NCBI GenBank assembly: GCA_935421135.1
Contig: OW285191.1
Span: forward strand, 1,984,001 to 2,048,000
Length of the DNA stretch: 64,000 nt
From: Bugulina stolonifera
Lineage: Eukaryota > Bryozoa > Gymnolaemata > Cheilostomatida > Bugulidae
Direction of reading: 5' to 3'
Part shown: one piece after another, positions 23,797 to 37,900 of the stretch
How the letters are laid out: each line of letters begins with the position of its first letter
Position numbering within the stretch: position 1 is the stretch's first letter
Made by a program: the position numbers and the translations under genes
Notes under the pieces: model-generated
Databases searched by the model: none
Told to the model about the DNA's origin: nothing
Seen by the model: only the letters and a program-made list of their open reading frames with translations

Positions 23797-25525
23797 AGAC
23801 CCACAGCTCTACTCCCCTAGCCTGCTGTCACCTGCTCTACTCTGTATACCAAGTGTATATACTACACAGCCATATGACTTCAGTCTACACTGTGTTATTA
23901 TAGTATATAGAGTAGTGTGTAAGTGAACAGGCTGGGTTATATATCTAAACAGAAAGATATATTCAGGTATATTTGGGACAGAGAATGTTCATAGCAGTAT
24001 TTTCAAAGGTGAGAACCGTTGGTCCCAGAGAAAGTACAAAAATAAGCTAACTGCAACCAAGGCAGGTTCTAGAAATTAGAAGAAGGAGTTGTCTTATTTG
24101 GTTAAATTTTGGTAATGCTCGACCCAATTTCCCTACCCTTAAACATGAATCTCAGTCTATCAAAATGTTGTACAGTATTGTAAACAAAGGGACAGATTAC
24201 CATATCCATTGGACCTAACAATAATGGACTCCGCTACAGTACATATGTATGGCCCTACAACATTGCATGCACCCAGCAATATGTAGGCTATTTAAAGGGT
24301 ACAGAGAGAGTGGTTAGACTATATCCTAGTGTATAGTCATAGTTCCATACTATTACATAACTAATAGCATTTAGAAAACCTATGGGGGTGAACTCAGGAG
24401 GGGGGCCGAGACTTGGACAATTTCTAGACTGATAGACACTTTTACGCGTAGGCACACAGAGTATGTATATCTATATCCTGTGGTTCCTGTCATATGCTAC
24501 ACTCTATCTACATTTGTATGCTATAACCTACCAGTACAATAACAATCCACAGAAATGAGGGAATGAATGAGCTAATTTAATTGACTACAACGAAGCACCC
24601 ACTAACATAGTGTAGGTCTATGTTATAAAACGTATTTCTTGTGTATGTGGATTATAACCTTTACTTCGCAACTTTGCTACAACTAGCAATGACTATCACT
24701 CTTAATATAAGAGAGTATCCCAAGCTGCTACGTACATGAAAGTCTATATTATGACTTACAGGGATACTAGTAGGCAACAATGAAATAACATACATGTCTA
24801 TCTCTCTAATCATATGCTAGATTGTGACTTTAGTGAGTGGAAGTAAGCTAATTAAAGCCCCATATAAGCGTAATACGTGTTTTATCACTGCGCTTGCATT
24901 ACCCTCAACATGGGAATACTATAATGTATCTTGATAGCAATGAAGTTATTTTCCTATATGTAGGCCTATGTGTATCATGAGTTTAGAGGTTCTAAGGCTT
25001 GCTAAATGACCATACGGTAGAGCAGCTCCCGGCCTTTTTGCTCAGCTGGTGTTGGAATTACTTACTTTAGGGCTTAGGGCGAATATTTACTGCAATCAAA
25101 ATACAGTCATGCTTTTTCATTATTGTGATTGGTCAATTATATTGCATGGATAATAATTCATTGGTGTAATGTGAACACAAAGTTGGAGTTTGGGTTGGGC
25201 TGAAAAATAGAGTTGGAGTTGGTGTAAATGCACCTTAATGTTGGTATGACTAGGACCCATTGGCTAACAGGGGAGAGAAGTAATATATCATACTGAATAA
25301 GACACCTTAATACAGGACTTGGTAAAATCCTCTGCATTATTATTCTCAGACTAAACGATGAAAGTACACAACATGAAGTCTAACATAGACTGTAATATAT
25401 ATGGGTATGTTCTTTTAAAGCTAGACACTCCAGAGCAATTTGGAAACAATTGAAAATAAACGTAATGAAAATGCAATATAGATCTTCTATTGGATTGTAT
25501 TTGCAGCAAGTCAAATAGGTCTATA

Positions 25526-26055
25526 CCCTAAAAACAGATACTTTTTGCGAGTTTCAACTTTCGCGAATTTAGCGAGAGACAAACTCGCGAATAATTTCCA
25601 TCGCTATCAAATTCTGATTTCCAAAGGATTTATATAATTACTGGTTTAAACAAACCCTGCATGCAGCTATTTAGCTATATGATACATAGTTGAATACTTT
25701 ACCGAGCAGGAAGTATTTGCTGTAGCATAATTTGTAAGTAGCAGAGAGTAGGAGCTTAATCAGAGGATTTTTTAACAAGCTATGGTAATTAATTTTTCTC
25801 ACAAGCGGGCTTACTGCACTATATAGGAGTCTGTTGTAGTTTTGTACTGTATGTAGGCCTAAGTGGGGTTTAAACCTGAGTAAATATACAGCTTAGCTAA
25901 GCTTGTTTCTAAAGCTGAAATATGCTTAAACATTAATTTTGGGACTTGAACAAATTTCACGATAGGCCAAACTCGCTAAATATTTCTATCGCAAAGTGCT
26001 TCAGGGTTAGCAAACTCGCGAAACTTTCTTTCACTAAAAAATTCTGCTTTTAGGG
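25526..26055. mobile_element. 530-bp MITE, CCCTAAAA termini, TA target site
   Basis: It begins CCCTAAAAACAGA and ends with TCTGCTTTTAGGG; TA lies directly outside both ends. Subterminal GCGAGTTT / AAACTCGCGAAA and TTTCGCGAA blocks are also inverted. No ORF of note. Confidence 0.8.
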
Positions 26056-26389
26056 TACTTTGTGATAGCATTGTGGACTTTTCCCTTGGAGAAATGTGCT
26101 ACTGCGCTGCCAACCTCCAGCTCTCCACCTAGCGTGTGTCTGAAGCCGCATCATCTTGGCCAGCTCGGTGACCCCAAAAATCGAAGCTTCAATAACCGAA
26201 TGTAGTGACGATCAGCCCACACATATGACTAAACAGTCCAATCGCAATAGGCACTAAATGAGTATCAGCACCCATGGTGGTAATAAATGGTCAATATAGA
26301 CCTAAACAGCATCAGGTACACTAATTCCGCTTTTCACTCTCTATCTAGATACCCACTCTCACTGTTCACTCCCCCAGGCTCATAGGAAA

Positions 26390-26960
26390 ATAACCTAATA
26401 TTAAACAAATCTTAATTAAAATATTAAAATAAACTCTGATTAATGAAAAATTAAAATACATGGAATTGGATATTATTATCAATATTAATATTATAGGCCA
26501 ATAATAAACATAAATAATCGTCTAACAATAACAATAAATATAATATTAAATATAATTGTTTATTCCTATTGTAACGTAAATTTATAATAATTATATAATC
26601 AATATAAATATTTATAATATTACATAGGCCTAATTGTTGTTATGTTATTTCATATCCAATATAATAATATTAAATTATATTGAGTGAATATCAATATTAT
26701 ATTTATATTACTGTTTATAAACTTAAATTACGAAAATTAATATAAAATAAACGATTCTTAATCTCAATGTGTATAAATAAAGTAAGCATAACATAACAAA
26801 TATAATATGAACGTAACAGAGATACATACGCCTCCGGAAAAAAACTAAAAAAAATATGATATCTAAAAAATTAAAAAATAAAAACTCGTCGAATTATATT
26901 ATCTAAGAAAGATAATTATGGACCAGGAGACAAAATATAAATAAGTGATCTACATGTATA
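26390..26960. other. Extremely AT-rich non-coding stretch
   Basis: Long runs of TAATATTA/AATATAAT text with almost no G or C, in the middle of the divergent intergenic region. No ORFs, tandem unit or inverted termini were found. Confidence 0.7.
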
Positions 26961-28918
26961 TCACAGTTTTGAGTTTTGTATTTAATATTTATAACAAGTA
27001 AGCAATAAAGTCAGCCTTTTCGCTATACCAAATTGAAACAGCATATTTTCGTGATGAACAGCACATCACATGATGATTGTCACACACCAGGGAGTGAATC
27101 TTGTACTTAGCACATGGTAATGTTGTTGTTCATGTCATAACAAATTCCGGGTCAAGGGTCATATGCAGCTTTAGATTCAAGAAAGTATGTACGTACCATT
27201 AGGGGCTTGCAGTAACCCCGTTAGGAATCAGTAGTTTTTAGATTTATAATAAGAACCTAGGCAGAATTACTCATTATTATATTGAGAAATCGCCTCTGCC
27301 AATTGAATTAGCCATGCATACCCGCATATTATTGCAAGGATGTACTGAGCGGTAAATAATACTTGACCATATTTTATTTTTGTTTAGTAAATATGCCATT
27401 AAAAAAATAGCTAAATAAAAAAATCATCATACCACAGTCAAAGAGAGTAGGATTTTGTTCTAAAATTGGAAGTTGGTATCATGGCGGCGAGAAATAACGG
27501 CAATTTACGATGTCAATCGCCATAATGCAGTTCTTTTTCATTGCGGGTATTTACCTGTGCACATTGGCTCATCACAGTAGTTGTACCGGCCATTGGAAAA
27601 CCAATTGGAAACAAACTGGATTTGTTTTCGACCCGGTTAATCACTTCTTTACCATTACTGTCGGACAGTATTGGATGTATAGTTGTATTTTTTGACACAG
27701 GTTAGTGGGTTTATTGGGGATTTCCCCTAATTTAATTGCAAAAAGAAACGGCAATTTTGGGATTTTCTATGCGTGCTCCCATTGAAGATAGCTTATATCT
27801 GCGCCATGTTGTTGGACTGACTTAAAATGTGCTCACCACTTCTATCACATCATGTTCCAGCTCTGAAAATAAAAATTGCAGGAAAATCCTAGTACTTTCA
27901 CTTTGAGTGGTATAGTATAGTTTAAGTTTAGTCGTGCAGTGGTGGATTCAATACAATTGTTATAATCATATAATCAGTTAGTTATTGAAAAACATTGACG
28001 CGCCTAATTTTTTACGTAACAGTAGCGGTCAGCCTGATATTTATCTTATGGTTGGCAGGTGGCACCATGATTATTATATTTGTGGTAGGACTGATGAATT
28101 CTATTCTTGCATATGCCTACAGTACAGATATTATACCAACACTCATATATTATAGCAATAGCAAAAGTTAATAGAGAAGTTAAATGTAGATTGGATTGAT
28201 ATTCCTCTAATCCTCTTGTGAGGTCATGCCTATATATTTAAATTAATAATTTGCCTGTAATTGAAGATTGAGATTCATAGAGTGACTGTCAGAGATTTAG
28301 TATTATCTATCCAATTTATAATGCAATCAGTTTTTTAAGTACTACTAAACGGATGACGGGTAAATAAATGTTGTTTATTTCTGTTATCATCAGGCTTTTC
28401 CTCTGATTGTTATAACTGGCGGGAGTTGTTGATGCAGGGCCTATATTATTTATATTTATGTTAAGACTGCCTCAAACAGAAATGCATTCTGTGACTATTG
28501 TTTTCAATGAACATTTTTCATTACGAAACAGATTTTATAATAAGAGTATGATATTTTACACTGTTTTTGTTTCTTTTATCAGATCAGCGGTAAAAATCAC
28601 TATGCAAAATGAAACCAAAGTTCATATTAAAAAGTTGTCCCCTGCCAATCTGGCATATCAATCAGTCATGTGACACGTTGCTAGAAGTTATCTATTTGCA
28701 TAAAAAAGTTTTAACGGAGTCAACGGACCTCCAAGTCCAAATTACTGAGAAGCTAGCAGGCTCCGTACTAAGTAGTTCACACTAAATGATGACCTTCTAT
28801 TTCAAAAATTAATCCGCCAATCTGCTCCTTACTAATGTCTGCCGCTTTTAACACTCAGTAACATTATTTGTGTGTATCTTTGGTTTGATAAATAATTTAT
28901 ATTACTTATGGGCTTTAG

Positions 28919-31900
28919 ATGGAGGAAGACTGTAGGGAGAGAGTGTGCGCCCAAGTCATGACCGAACACAACTATTCTACACTTCAGTATCGACCCCTGC
29001 ATGTGCAAAGGGCTGAGAAATCATTGAATCTTGACAGCTTGATTAAAGCAACAGAGTTAGTTGTCAGAAGTATCGATCTTTCTGACGATGAGTATCAGTA
29101 AGTAGGGAAGGTTACTCGGGGCCATGTACTCTCCTCACTTCCTCTCTGATGCATGCTGGTAGTCTGTCTTTGTATCTCACCAGCTTTCTTGTATACTCGT
29201 AATATCTGGAAGGACAACGCATGCAGTAATACTTTTTTAGGCTTTGGGGTCAAGATCATGTATAGGCTTAGACACCTACATTCAACATTGAAATGTTTGG
29301 TTTCAACTGAACTGTGAAACTGCATTAAACTGCTGCCAATTACACCCAGTTTTGTTCCAGGAATGTCGAGGATGCCAAATTTGTTAAACGATTTAAGCCT
29401 ACTAAAGTTCAGGCCAAACGAGAAAGAGGCCGCCCTTCTAATGACCCTTCACTGGATCACTCTGGTACGTACAGAGTTCATGTAAATCTTACCTCTCTCT
29501 GTTACTGGTTTATACTCCTGCAAGCTACAGCTAAAGAACAGCTCGATCACTATTTGTTGGTAGTCTGATGTGTTTCATCATTTAATCAATCTAGTTTGGT
29601 AGGCCTATAACATAATGAGCAGCTCTAGTTGACTCTCTGTGGCCTCTCAGCATTGGTTTGTGACGGGGGAGGTTGATACATTATGTAAATATTAGCTGAG
29701 CCGTTGGTCACACTCTGTGTTCTCTATAAGCTGTGTTACCTCCACAATTTATCACTAAATAACTATGTTGTATCTCCCATCACACAGTCCTGACTACCGC
29801 TGCCCACACCTTGTATTAATAACTTGTAATATGTGGGGCTGGTGATTGTTTTAAACAGAGAAAAGAATGATAAGGCAGTCGCTCTATGTCACAGACAACC
29901 TCAAGTACAAGAAGAAATGGGTGAGGGTAAGTGCTACGTGTATTTTAGCTACATGATCCACAAATGTGTACATGTATTGTGTGATATTTTTCTTGCAAAG
30001 AATTTATTTCGGAGCCGCAAAGGACTTGATTCTACATCTGTGAAAATAACCCAACTTTTACTAGGGTTCTATTACATGTATATATATACATATAATAGAT
30101 ACATAATATAGCCTGTGATCCAACTGTTTACAGGACATGATACTGAGTGATTCTGATACTTCCGATGATGATGAGGACGGCCAGCCTCTGGTATCTGAGG
30201 CTAGATTCAAAGAGATGCTCAGACATCACAGTCAATTGAAGAAATACAGAAGCGCATTCACTAGCATGTCTACTGCCCTGGTGTGTGCATCCCACTATTA
30301 TATAGTATAATTATTATACTATAGCATATGTAGGCTATGTAATCCTGTTAAATACTGTGTTGTCTCCTATGCTATGTCTATACTCAAGTGATGGTTTACA
30401 GAAAGCAGAGTTTAAAGACTATACTTGGGGAGTATTGGGTCAGAGTGACTTCCCTCAGCCAATCACAGATGCGGATACAATCATTCCTCAGAGTAAGAAG
30501 AAAAGCACTTCCTCATCCACTGCTACTAGTGGTAGTGGTGGTAAAGGCTCGGCTGGTGGTAAGACGCCATCTGGTGGTAAGAGCAGTGGTAAACATAAGA
30601 CACATGTTGAATCGGCTCCCACGGACTCGGCAGCAGTAAGTACAAAGCTATGTATCAGTTAATTGTTTGGTGTGCTACGTGTAGGTGAGATGCCGCTAGC
30701 TGCTCCTTGCCTCTCTATACATCCATACATCTGTTACAGTCTAGGGACAGCAAGTCCAGTAGTTCTGAACAACAGAGTGGAGCTAGCTTAGCTTCAGCTC
30801 TTTCCTCTACTAGCAGTGGTAAGGCAGGCAAGGCTAAGAAGGCCCCCACAGCAGAGATACTATTGGCTAGGAGGAAGAAACTATGGCATTCTATAGTGAA
30901 GAAAGACATATCTAAAGCTGCTAAGGCTCGTCTTGCCTCCAGGAAAGAGCTGCTCACTAACGCTAGGAAGGTTAGTGTGTGCAATGTCAGTAATGTATCA
31001 CGCAGTATGCATATCATATGTATCACACAGTATGCATATAATATGTACTGTATGTACAGTCCATTACATAATATATAGTATAGTGTACTGTGTACTTGTA
31101 GTGTACCGTATATAGTATAGTGTACTGTGTATAGTATAGTGTACTGTGTATAGTACAGTGTACTTGTAGTGTGCTGTATATAGTACAGCGTACTTGTAGT
31201 GTACTGTGTATAGTACAGTGTACTTGTAGTGTACTGTGTATAGTACAGTGTACTTGTAGTGTACTGTGTATAGTACAGTGTATTTGTAGTGTACTGTATA
31301 TATAGTATAGCGTACTGTATATAGTATAGCATACTGCGTACTTGTAGTGTGCCGTAGCCATACAGAAACAGAAGAGAAAGGAAGCATTAGTCTCCCAGAA
31401 AGCAATGGTCAGCATACAGAGTAGGATGAAGCGGATGTGTAGGGAGGTAGTCACGTACTGGAAGAGGTTCGAGAAAGTAGAAAAGATGCAGATGAAGAAA
31501 GTCCAAAAAGAGGCTCAGGAGCAACGCAAGCAAGATATGAACATGCTTGAGGTGTGTATGTAATATGGTCAGCTTATGGTACTCATATAATGTACTAGTG
31601 GTCATAGTCAGCTCGTTCAGATATCCTACTACATGTGGTATGCGTTGGGGAATGGGTTTGGGGTGCTGTTGTTTTATACCATGGTGTAGTGACATGAACA
31701 ATGAATGTGTATCATTATGTCTGTGCATTTATTTTACTTTAATGGCGTGTAAACAGGCAAAGAGACAGGCAAGAAAACTTAACTTCCTGATAACGCAGAC
31801 TGAGCTCTACGCTCATTTCATGGCTAATAAAATGAAAGGAGGGTCGGGTGATGAGAAATCCGCTATACTTAGTCGACTAGAGGATGATGATGGACTAAAG

Positions 31901-34900
31901 CTACACAATGACTCCCTTGACGACTATGGTAGGTATATAATAGACTACATTGTGGCTTGTGTGATTTGAAGGTTTCATTTTTCGTCAGCAAAATACTAAT
32001 TAATCACTTGTTTTATGCTTTCTAAATCTGTCCAAGTTTCTGAAATAATAATACCCGTATAGTTTGGAATAATTATAATAAATTTGAAAACCCTGTATAT
32101 GCCGTCCATAGCCACATTTTACTGTACATAAACAGTCAAGAAGTCTGCAATGCAAAGTTGTCTTTTCTTTGTTTGTTTCAGTAATGAGAGGACAACTTCA
32201 AGTTGCTTTGACTTGGTTGATTATGCTGTATAATATAGGATAGGGGTGGTAGTGTCCATACATGTTTACTCTACGTATGTATATCTGTGTGTAGATGCAG
32301 ACGAAGTGAAGAATCAAGTACTACACAATGCTGAGGATGCATATGAGAGACATACAGCTAAGGTATATACACATGTATATATGCATGTATATTATAGCAT
32401 CTACATTTTATATATTATACATAAGAGTGTGGGGTAGCCGTATATGTGAATGGGGTATAGTAGAGAGTAATATATACATGTACATGTATGCGATGTGCAT
32501 CTGTACTGTATATAATGTATAGTAATATTGTAGACTCACCAATTTGATGGTAATATGAAGAACAGGGCACCTGCTGCAACTGCCGCCCCTCCAGAGACCG
32601 GTAAACCTGCTGACTATCCCCAACCCAGTATATTTGTTGGTAAACTCAAGACCTATCAGATCAAGGTATAACATACATTCTACACACACCTACATGTATA
32701 TCTGGTACACCTACCTACCTGTTTGTTATATAATACGAGTATCTACATGTACTTGTATATAACTACCTTCAGTTCTAGAAGTCGTCTATTACTGGTCAAT
32801 AAGGAGCACACAACTCCTGTTGCCCTCCTCATATTATTAGCGAATATATAATGTCTAGTATCTGCCCATACTCCACTGTAGGGAATGAACTGGCTAGCCG
32901 ATCTCTATAGTCAAGGTATAAATGGCATCCTAGCCGATGAGATGGGACTAGGTAAGACTGTACAATCCATAGCATTCCTAGCCCACTTGGCTGAGGTGCA
33001 CGGCATATGGGGGCCCTTCCTGGTTGTAGCCCCTGCCTCCACCCTCCACAACTGGCAGCAGGAATCGGCTAGGTTCCTGCCTAAGATGCGAGTTGTACCG
33101 TACTGGGGTACTACACAGGAGAGGAAGGTATGTACAGTGTACATTCTATACTACAGTGTACATACTATACTACAGTGTACATACTATACTACAGTGTACA
33201 TACTATACTACAGTGTACATACTATACTACAGTGTACATACTATACTACAGTGTACATACTATACTACAGTGTACATACTATACTACAGTGTACATACTA
33301 TACTACAGTGTACATACTATACTACAGTGTACATACTATACTACAGTGTACATACTATACTACAGTGTACATACTATACTACAGTGTACATACTATACTA
33401 CAGTGTACATACTATACTACAGTGTACAATACTATACTACAGTGTACATACTATACTACAGTGTACATACTATGATAGCGTATTGTAGCTGATGATATCG
33501 TACTGTAGCTGATGATATCGTACTGTAGCTGATGATATCGTACTGTAGCTGATGATATCGTACTGTAGCTGATGATATCGTACTGTGACTGATGATATCG
33601 TACTGTACATGTAGATCCTAAGAAAGTTCTGGGACCAGAAGCACCTGCACACAGAGCAGGCCTCCTTTCACATAGTCATCACCAGTTACCAGCTGATCAT
33701 TCAGGACTGCAAGTACTTCTCCAGGATCAACTGGCACTACATGGTGCTGGACGAGGCACAGGCACTGAAGAGCAGCTCAAGGTAAGTGTTCATGTGTACA
33801 AATACTGCCCAAACACTGTACAAATACAGCTACACTGCACTCATAGTCCACACTGTATCTACATGTAGTTACAGCATTGTGTAGCCATGTAGTACTATAT
33901 ATGTATGTACATGTATACTGTGTATGCTTTAGCACTGTGTACCCATGTAGTACTATATATGTATGTACATGTATACTGTGTATGCTTTAGCATTGTGTAC
34001 CTATGTAGTACTATATATGTATGTACATGTATACTGTGTATGCTTTAGCACTGTGTACCCATGTAATACTATATATGTATGTACATGTATACTGTGTATG
34101 CTTTAGCACTGTGTACCCATGTAGTACTATATATGTATGTACATGTATACTGTGTATGCTTTAGCACTGTGTACCTATGTAGTACTATATATGTATGTAC
34201 ATGTATACTGTGTATGCTTTAGCACTGTGTACCCATGTAATACTATATATGTATGTACATGTATACTGTGTATGCTTTAGCACTGTGTACCCATGTAATA
34301 CTATATATGTATGTACATGTATACTGTGTATGCTTTAGCACTGTGTACCCATGTAGTACTATATATGTATGTACATGTATACTATGTATGCTTTAGCACT
34401 GTGTACCCATGTAGTACTATATATGTATGTACATGTATACTATGTATGCTTTAGCACTGTGTACCCATGTAGTACTATATATGTATATCTAATTTGTATA
34501 TTTCAGTACGAGATGGAAGACGTTGCTCAGCTTCAACTGTAGAAACAGACTACTTCTCACTGGAACTCCAATACAGAACAGTATGGCAGAGGTGGGGCAA
34601 CTCCTAGTCACTCCCATAACTACTGTATACTTACTATGCATAGTCTGTAGTTGTAGCTGTGGTGGTGTATTATATGTGTGTATATTATATTATAGAGTGT
34701 TGTGTTGTTGTAGCTGTGGGCTCTACTTCACTTTATTATGCCGACCCTATTCGACTCCCATGATGAGTTTAATGAGTGGTTCTCTAAGGATATAGAGAGT
34801 CATGCTGAGAATAAGACTACCATAGACCAGAGTAAGTAACACCCACCAATCTCTGCTGTTGTACATACGCATACACACGCACTCACGCACGCACGCATAC

Positions 34901-37900
34901 AGTATCTATATCTATCTATTGTGCATGTACACTGTATACATACAGTATCTACGCTATATTTATCTATACGTGTGCACTGTATGCTGTATTGTAGGTCACT
35001 TGTCTAGACTACATATGATACTCAAGCCATTCATGTTACGGAGAATCAAGAAAGACGTGGAGAATGATCTCACAGATAAGGTTTGTAGTATAGTGTATAC
35101 ATACTATGTACACTGTAGTACATGTAGTATAGTGTATACATACTATGTACACTGTAGTATATGTAGTATAGTGTATACATACTATGTACACTGTAGTATA
35201 TGTAGTATAGTGTATACATACTATGTACACTGTAGTACATGTAGTATAGTGTATACATACTATGTACACTGTAGTATATGTAGTATAGTGTATACATACT
35301 ATGTACACTGTAGTATATGTAGTATAGTGTATACATACTATGTACACTGTAGTACATGTAGTATAGTGTATACATACTATGTACACTGTAGTATATGTAG
35401 TGCAGTGTATGCATACTGTGTTCACTGTAGTAGCCTTTGATTCTACTCTCCATCTCTGTTCATACAGATAGAGGTGCTGGTCTACTGCCCCCTCACCATC
35501 AGACAGAGGTACTTGTATGAGGCTATCAAACGTAAGATACGTATAGAGGATCTATTGGCTGGTGTGACTCAGGCAGCTGTGGCATCCAACACAACCAGTA
35601 GCCTCATGAACCTAGTTATGCAGTTCAGGAAGGTGGGTACGCTTACTCTATTTAGTCTGTATCCCCCCTCTCTCTCTATCAATACCATAATATATGGAAT
35701 AGTGGTTAGTGGAGCAGGCAACTCCTCATATACACTGTGCGTATGTACTACAAGCTGTATGTACACACCGTCACCCACAGTCACTACATACAGACATTGT
35801 GATTATAACTGACTACTAATAGCAAGTGTTCATGTGCTCTGCTGGTATGTCAATCTCTAGCTGACTGGGTTTATCCCACATTATTAGTATCATCTTAGCA
35901 TGTACGTCTGTCTGTGTGTGCATTGTGACTACATTGTTGGTCAACCCATGCTCTGCTATACCTTCTTCCTTCTACACTTATAGGTATGTAATCACCCTGA
36001 ACTGTTTGAAAGGAGGGATGTGAAGTCACCCACCCTTGTATCTATAGACCCATATATTCTCCCTAAACTACTGTACAGAGAGGGGATACTGGATAGAGCG
36101 CCATCTAGTGGCCACCATATACTATACCAGAAACTCTACCTATACACAACACAGTATATACATGATAGATCTCTACACGGTGTTGATGATACTGGTTAGT
36201 ACTCGCATGTAGTGTTGTCACAGGTGTACATGAGTGTATATAGACCATAGTGGTGATGGTTATAGCATTGTCATTGCTATTGAATAATTACATGGACTAA
36301 CACTCTGCTTACAGTAAATATACATTGTATATGCTCCGCTCACTGTAGATAACGGTGGGAATCTATTCTCATGGTTGAGGCTGGTAAACATGTCTGCAGA
36401 GCAGCTAAACAGGATGATGGTGATTGGTCTATATTCCATCATATCACAAGTATTCAACACACTGAAGGAGAGGGGACAACTCTACCACTGTAAGACATGG
36501 CACACTACATCCAGGTAGGCAGTTAGTCAGCACCATCCAACCCACTATCATATACACGATTATATATATAATCATATTTATATGATGCACTGTCAGACAG
36601 ACATGTACGTTATGTCATGTGTCCTACACTGTAGTATGTATATACAGGTATGTAAGGAGAAGAGTACTATTATTGGCTGATGAACTACCAACAGACCACA
36701 CCCACAGGAGTACCAGCTTTGTCATGTCACACTTGTTATTTACTGATTATACTTCCCATTGCTCTAGTCACCTCACACACTCGCTCTACTATATGAAGGA
36801 AACAACAGGTAAACATGACCTTCTCTACCTGCCTACCTGCTTACTCATTAATTATATGAATTCCTCTACACATGTAGGGTATGTGCAGCTGTATTCACAT
36901 GGTATCATATTAGCTGTATATATTACATATTATATTATACACTGTAGATGAGCATTCAATAACTACATCTATTGTTTAGTTGTAATGTACATGTACATGT
37001 ACATATATTATATACTGTGTCTATTGTTTAGCCCACAGAAAGATTAGATTAAAGAATCAACCTGTACAACTGGCGGCTGAAGAGACCAAAGTACTTTTAT
37101 CTCCGGTGAAGAAGAGACAGCACAAGGTAATATGTGACCCACCTGTATCCACCCCTCCTCTAGCTCCCCTTATACATCCACCCTCTATTATACTTATTCC
37201 TCTACGGCAATACCTGCATTCAAACAACTATACAACTGGAAGGTAATAAAGGCTGTGAATAGCAGTGCTTTCTAAGCCATTTTATGAACTATTTAGCATA
37301 TAGTCAGCCAGTATGACTGGTACTGAAAGTGCAGAGTGCATTCATTTAGGGGCTGAGTTATTCCACAGCTTCAAACTGATCTTAAACTGCACGAGTCTGA
37401 ACCAGGGAAACCCTGAACCATGGAAACCCTGAACCATGGAAACCCTGAACCATGGAAACCCTCAGTATGTGGCAATAATAATTTGTGTCCTTGTCTCCCA
37501 TTTGCTGTGCTGTGATGATGCGTACTGTATATACAATGTACTTGATACATGCATTCTTTTATCCAGTCTCTAAGAGCCAAGTCTCCACCCATTTCCATGA
37601 AGTCTAAGGAGAAGATGGTAGCAGCAGCAGGAAGTGATGTCACAGGAAGTAGCATGAGAGAGCTGGGGCAGTACAACACTGAACAGCACCACCTTGTTCG
37701 TAGTCTCCCCTGTGTGCTAACGGATATGCCTCTCTTCCTTTCTCATGTAATACCTAAGGTAAGATTATCTGAGCATCTCTTTGTATTAGAATATGTTAGT
37801 GTGGATTGTCTGTGTTGTGGTGAACACTGGGTAAAGCTCTGATACTACTCAGTCTATAGTTGTATCAGCTCCACCCCAGCACACCCACTGATATACTAGT

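Larger units (their letters stand above)
23797..28918. other. Intergenic region between divergent UGCG and INO80
   Basis: About 5.1 kb without a supported gene; it must contain the promoters of both flanking genes. It includes the MITE at 25526-26055 and a strikingly AT-rich stretch at about 26390-26960. ORFs at 27510-27698 overlap on opposite strands and match nothing recognisable. No clear TATA boxes could be assigned. Confidence 0.6.

Noticed and set aside
27510..27698. Overlapping opposite-strand small ORFs as a divergent gene pair
   Set aside because: Both only ~61 codons, no splice support, no recognisable family.
35036..35453. Long ORFs on the minus strand opposite INO80 intron 15
   Set aside because: Stop-free 39-bp tandem repeat, no independent support.
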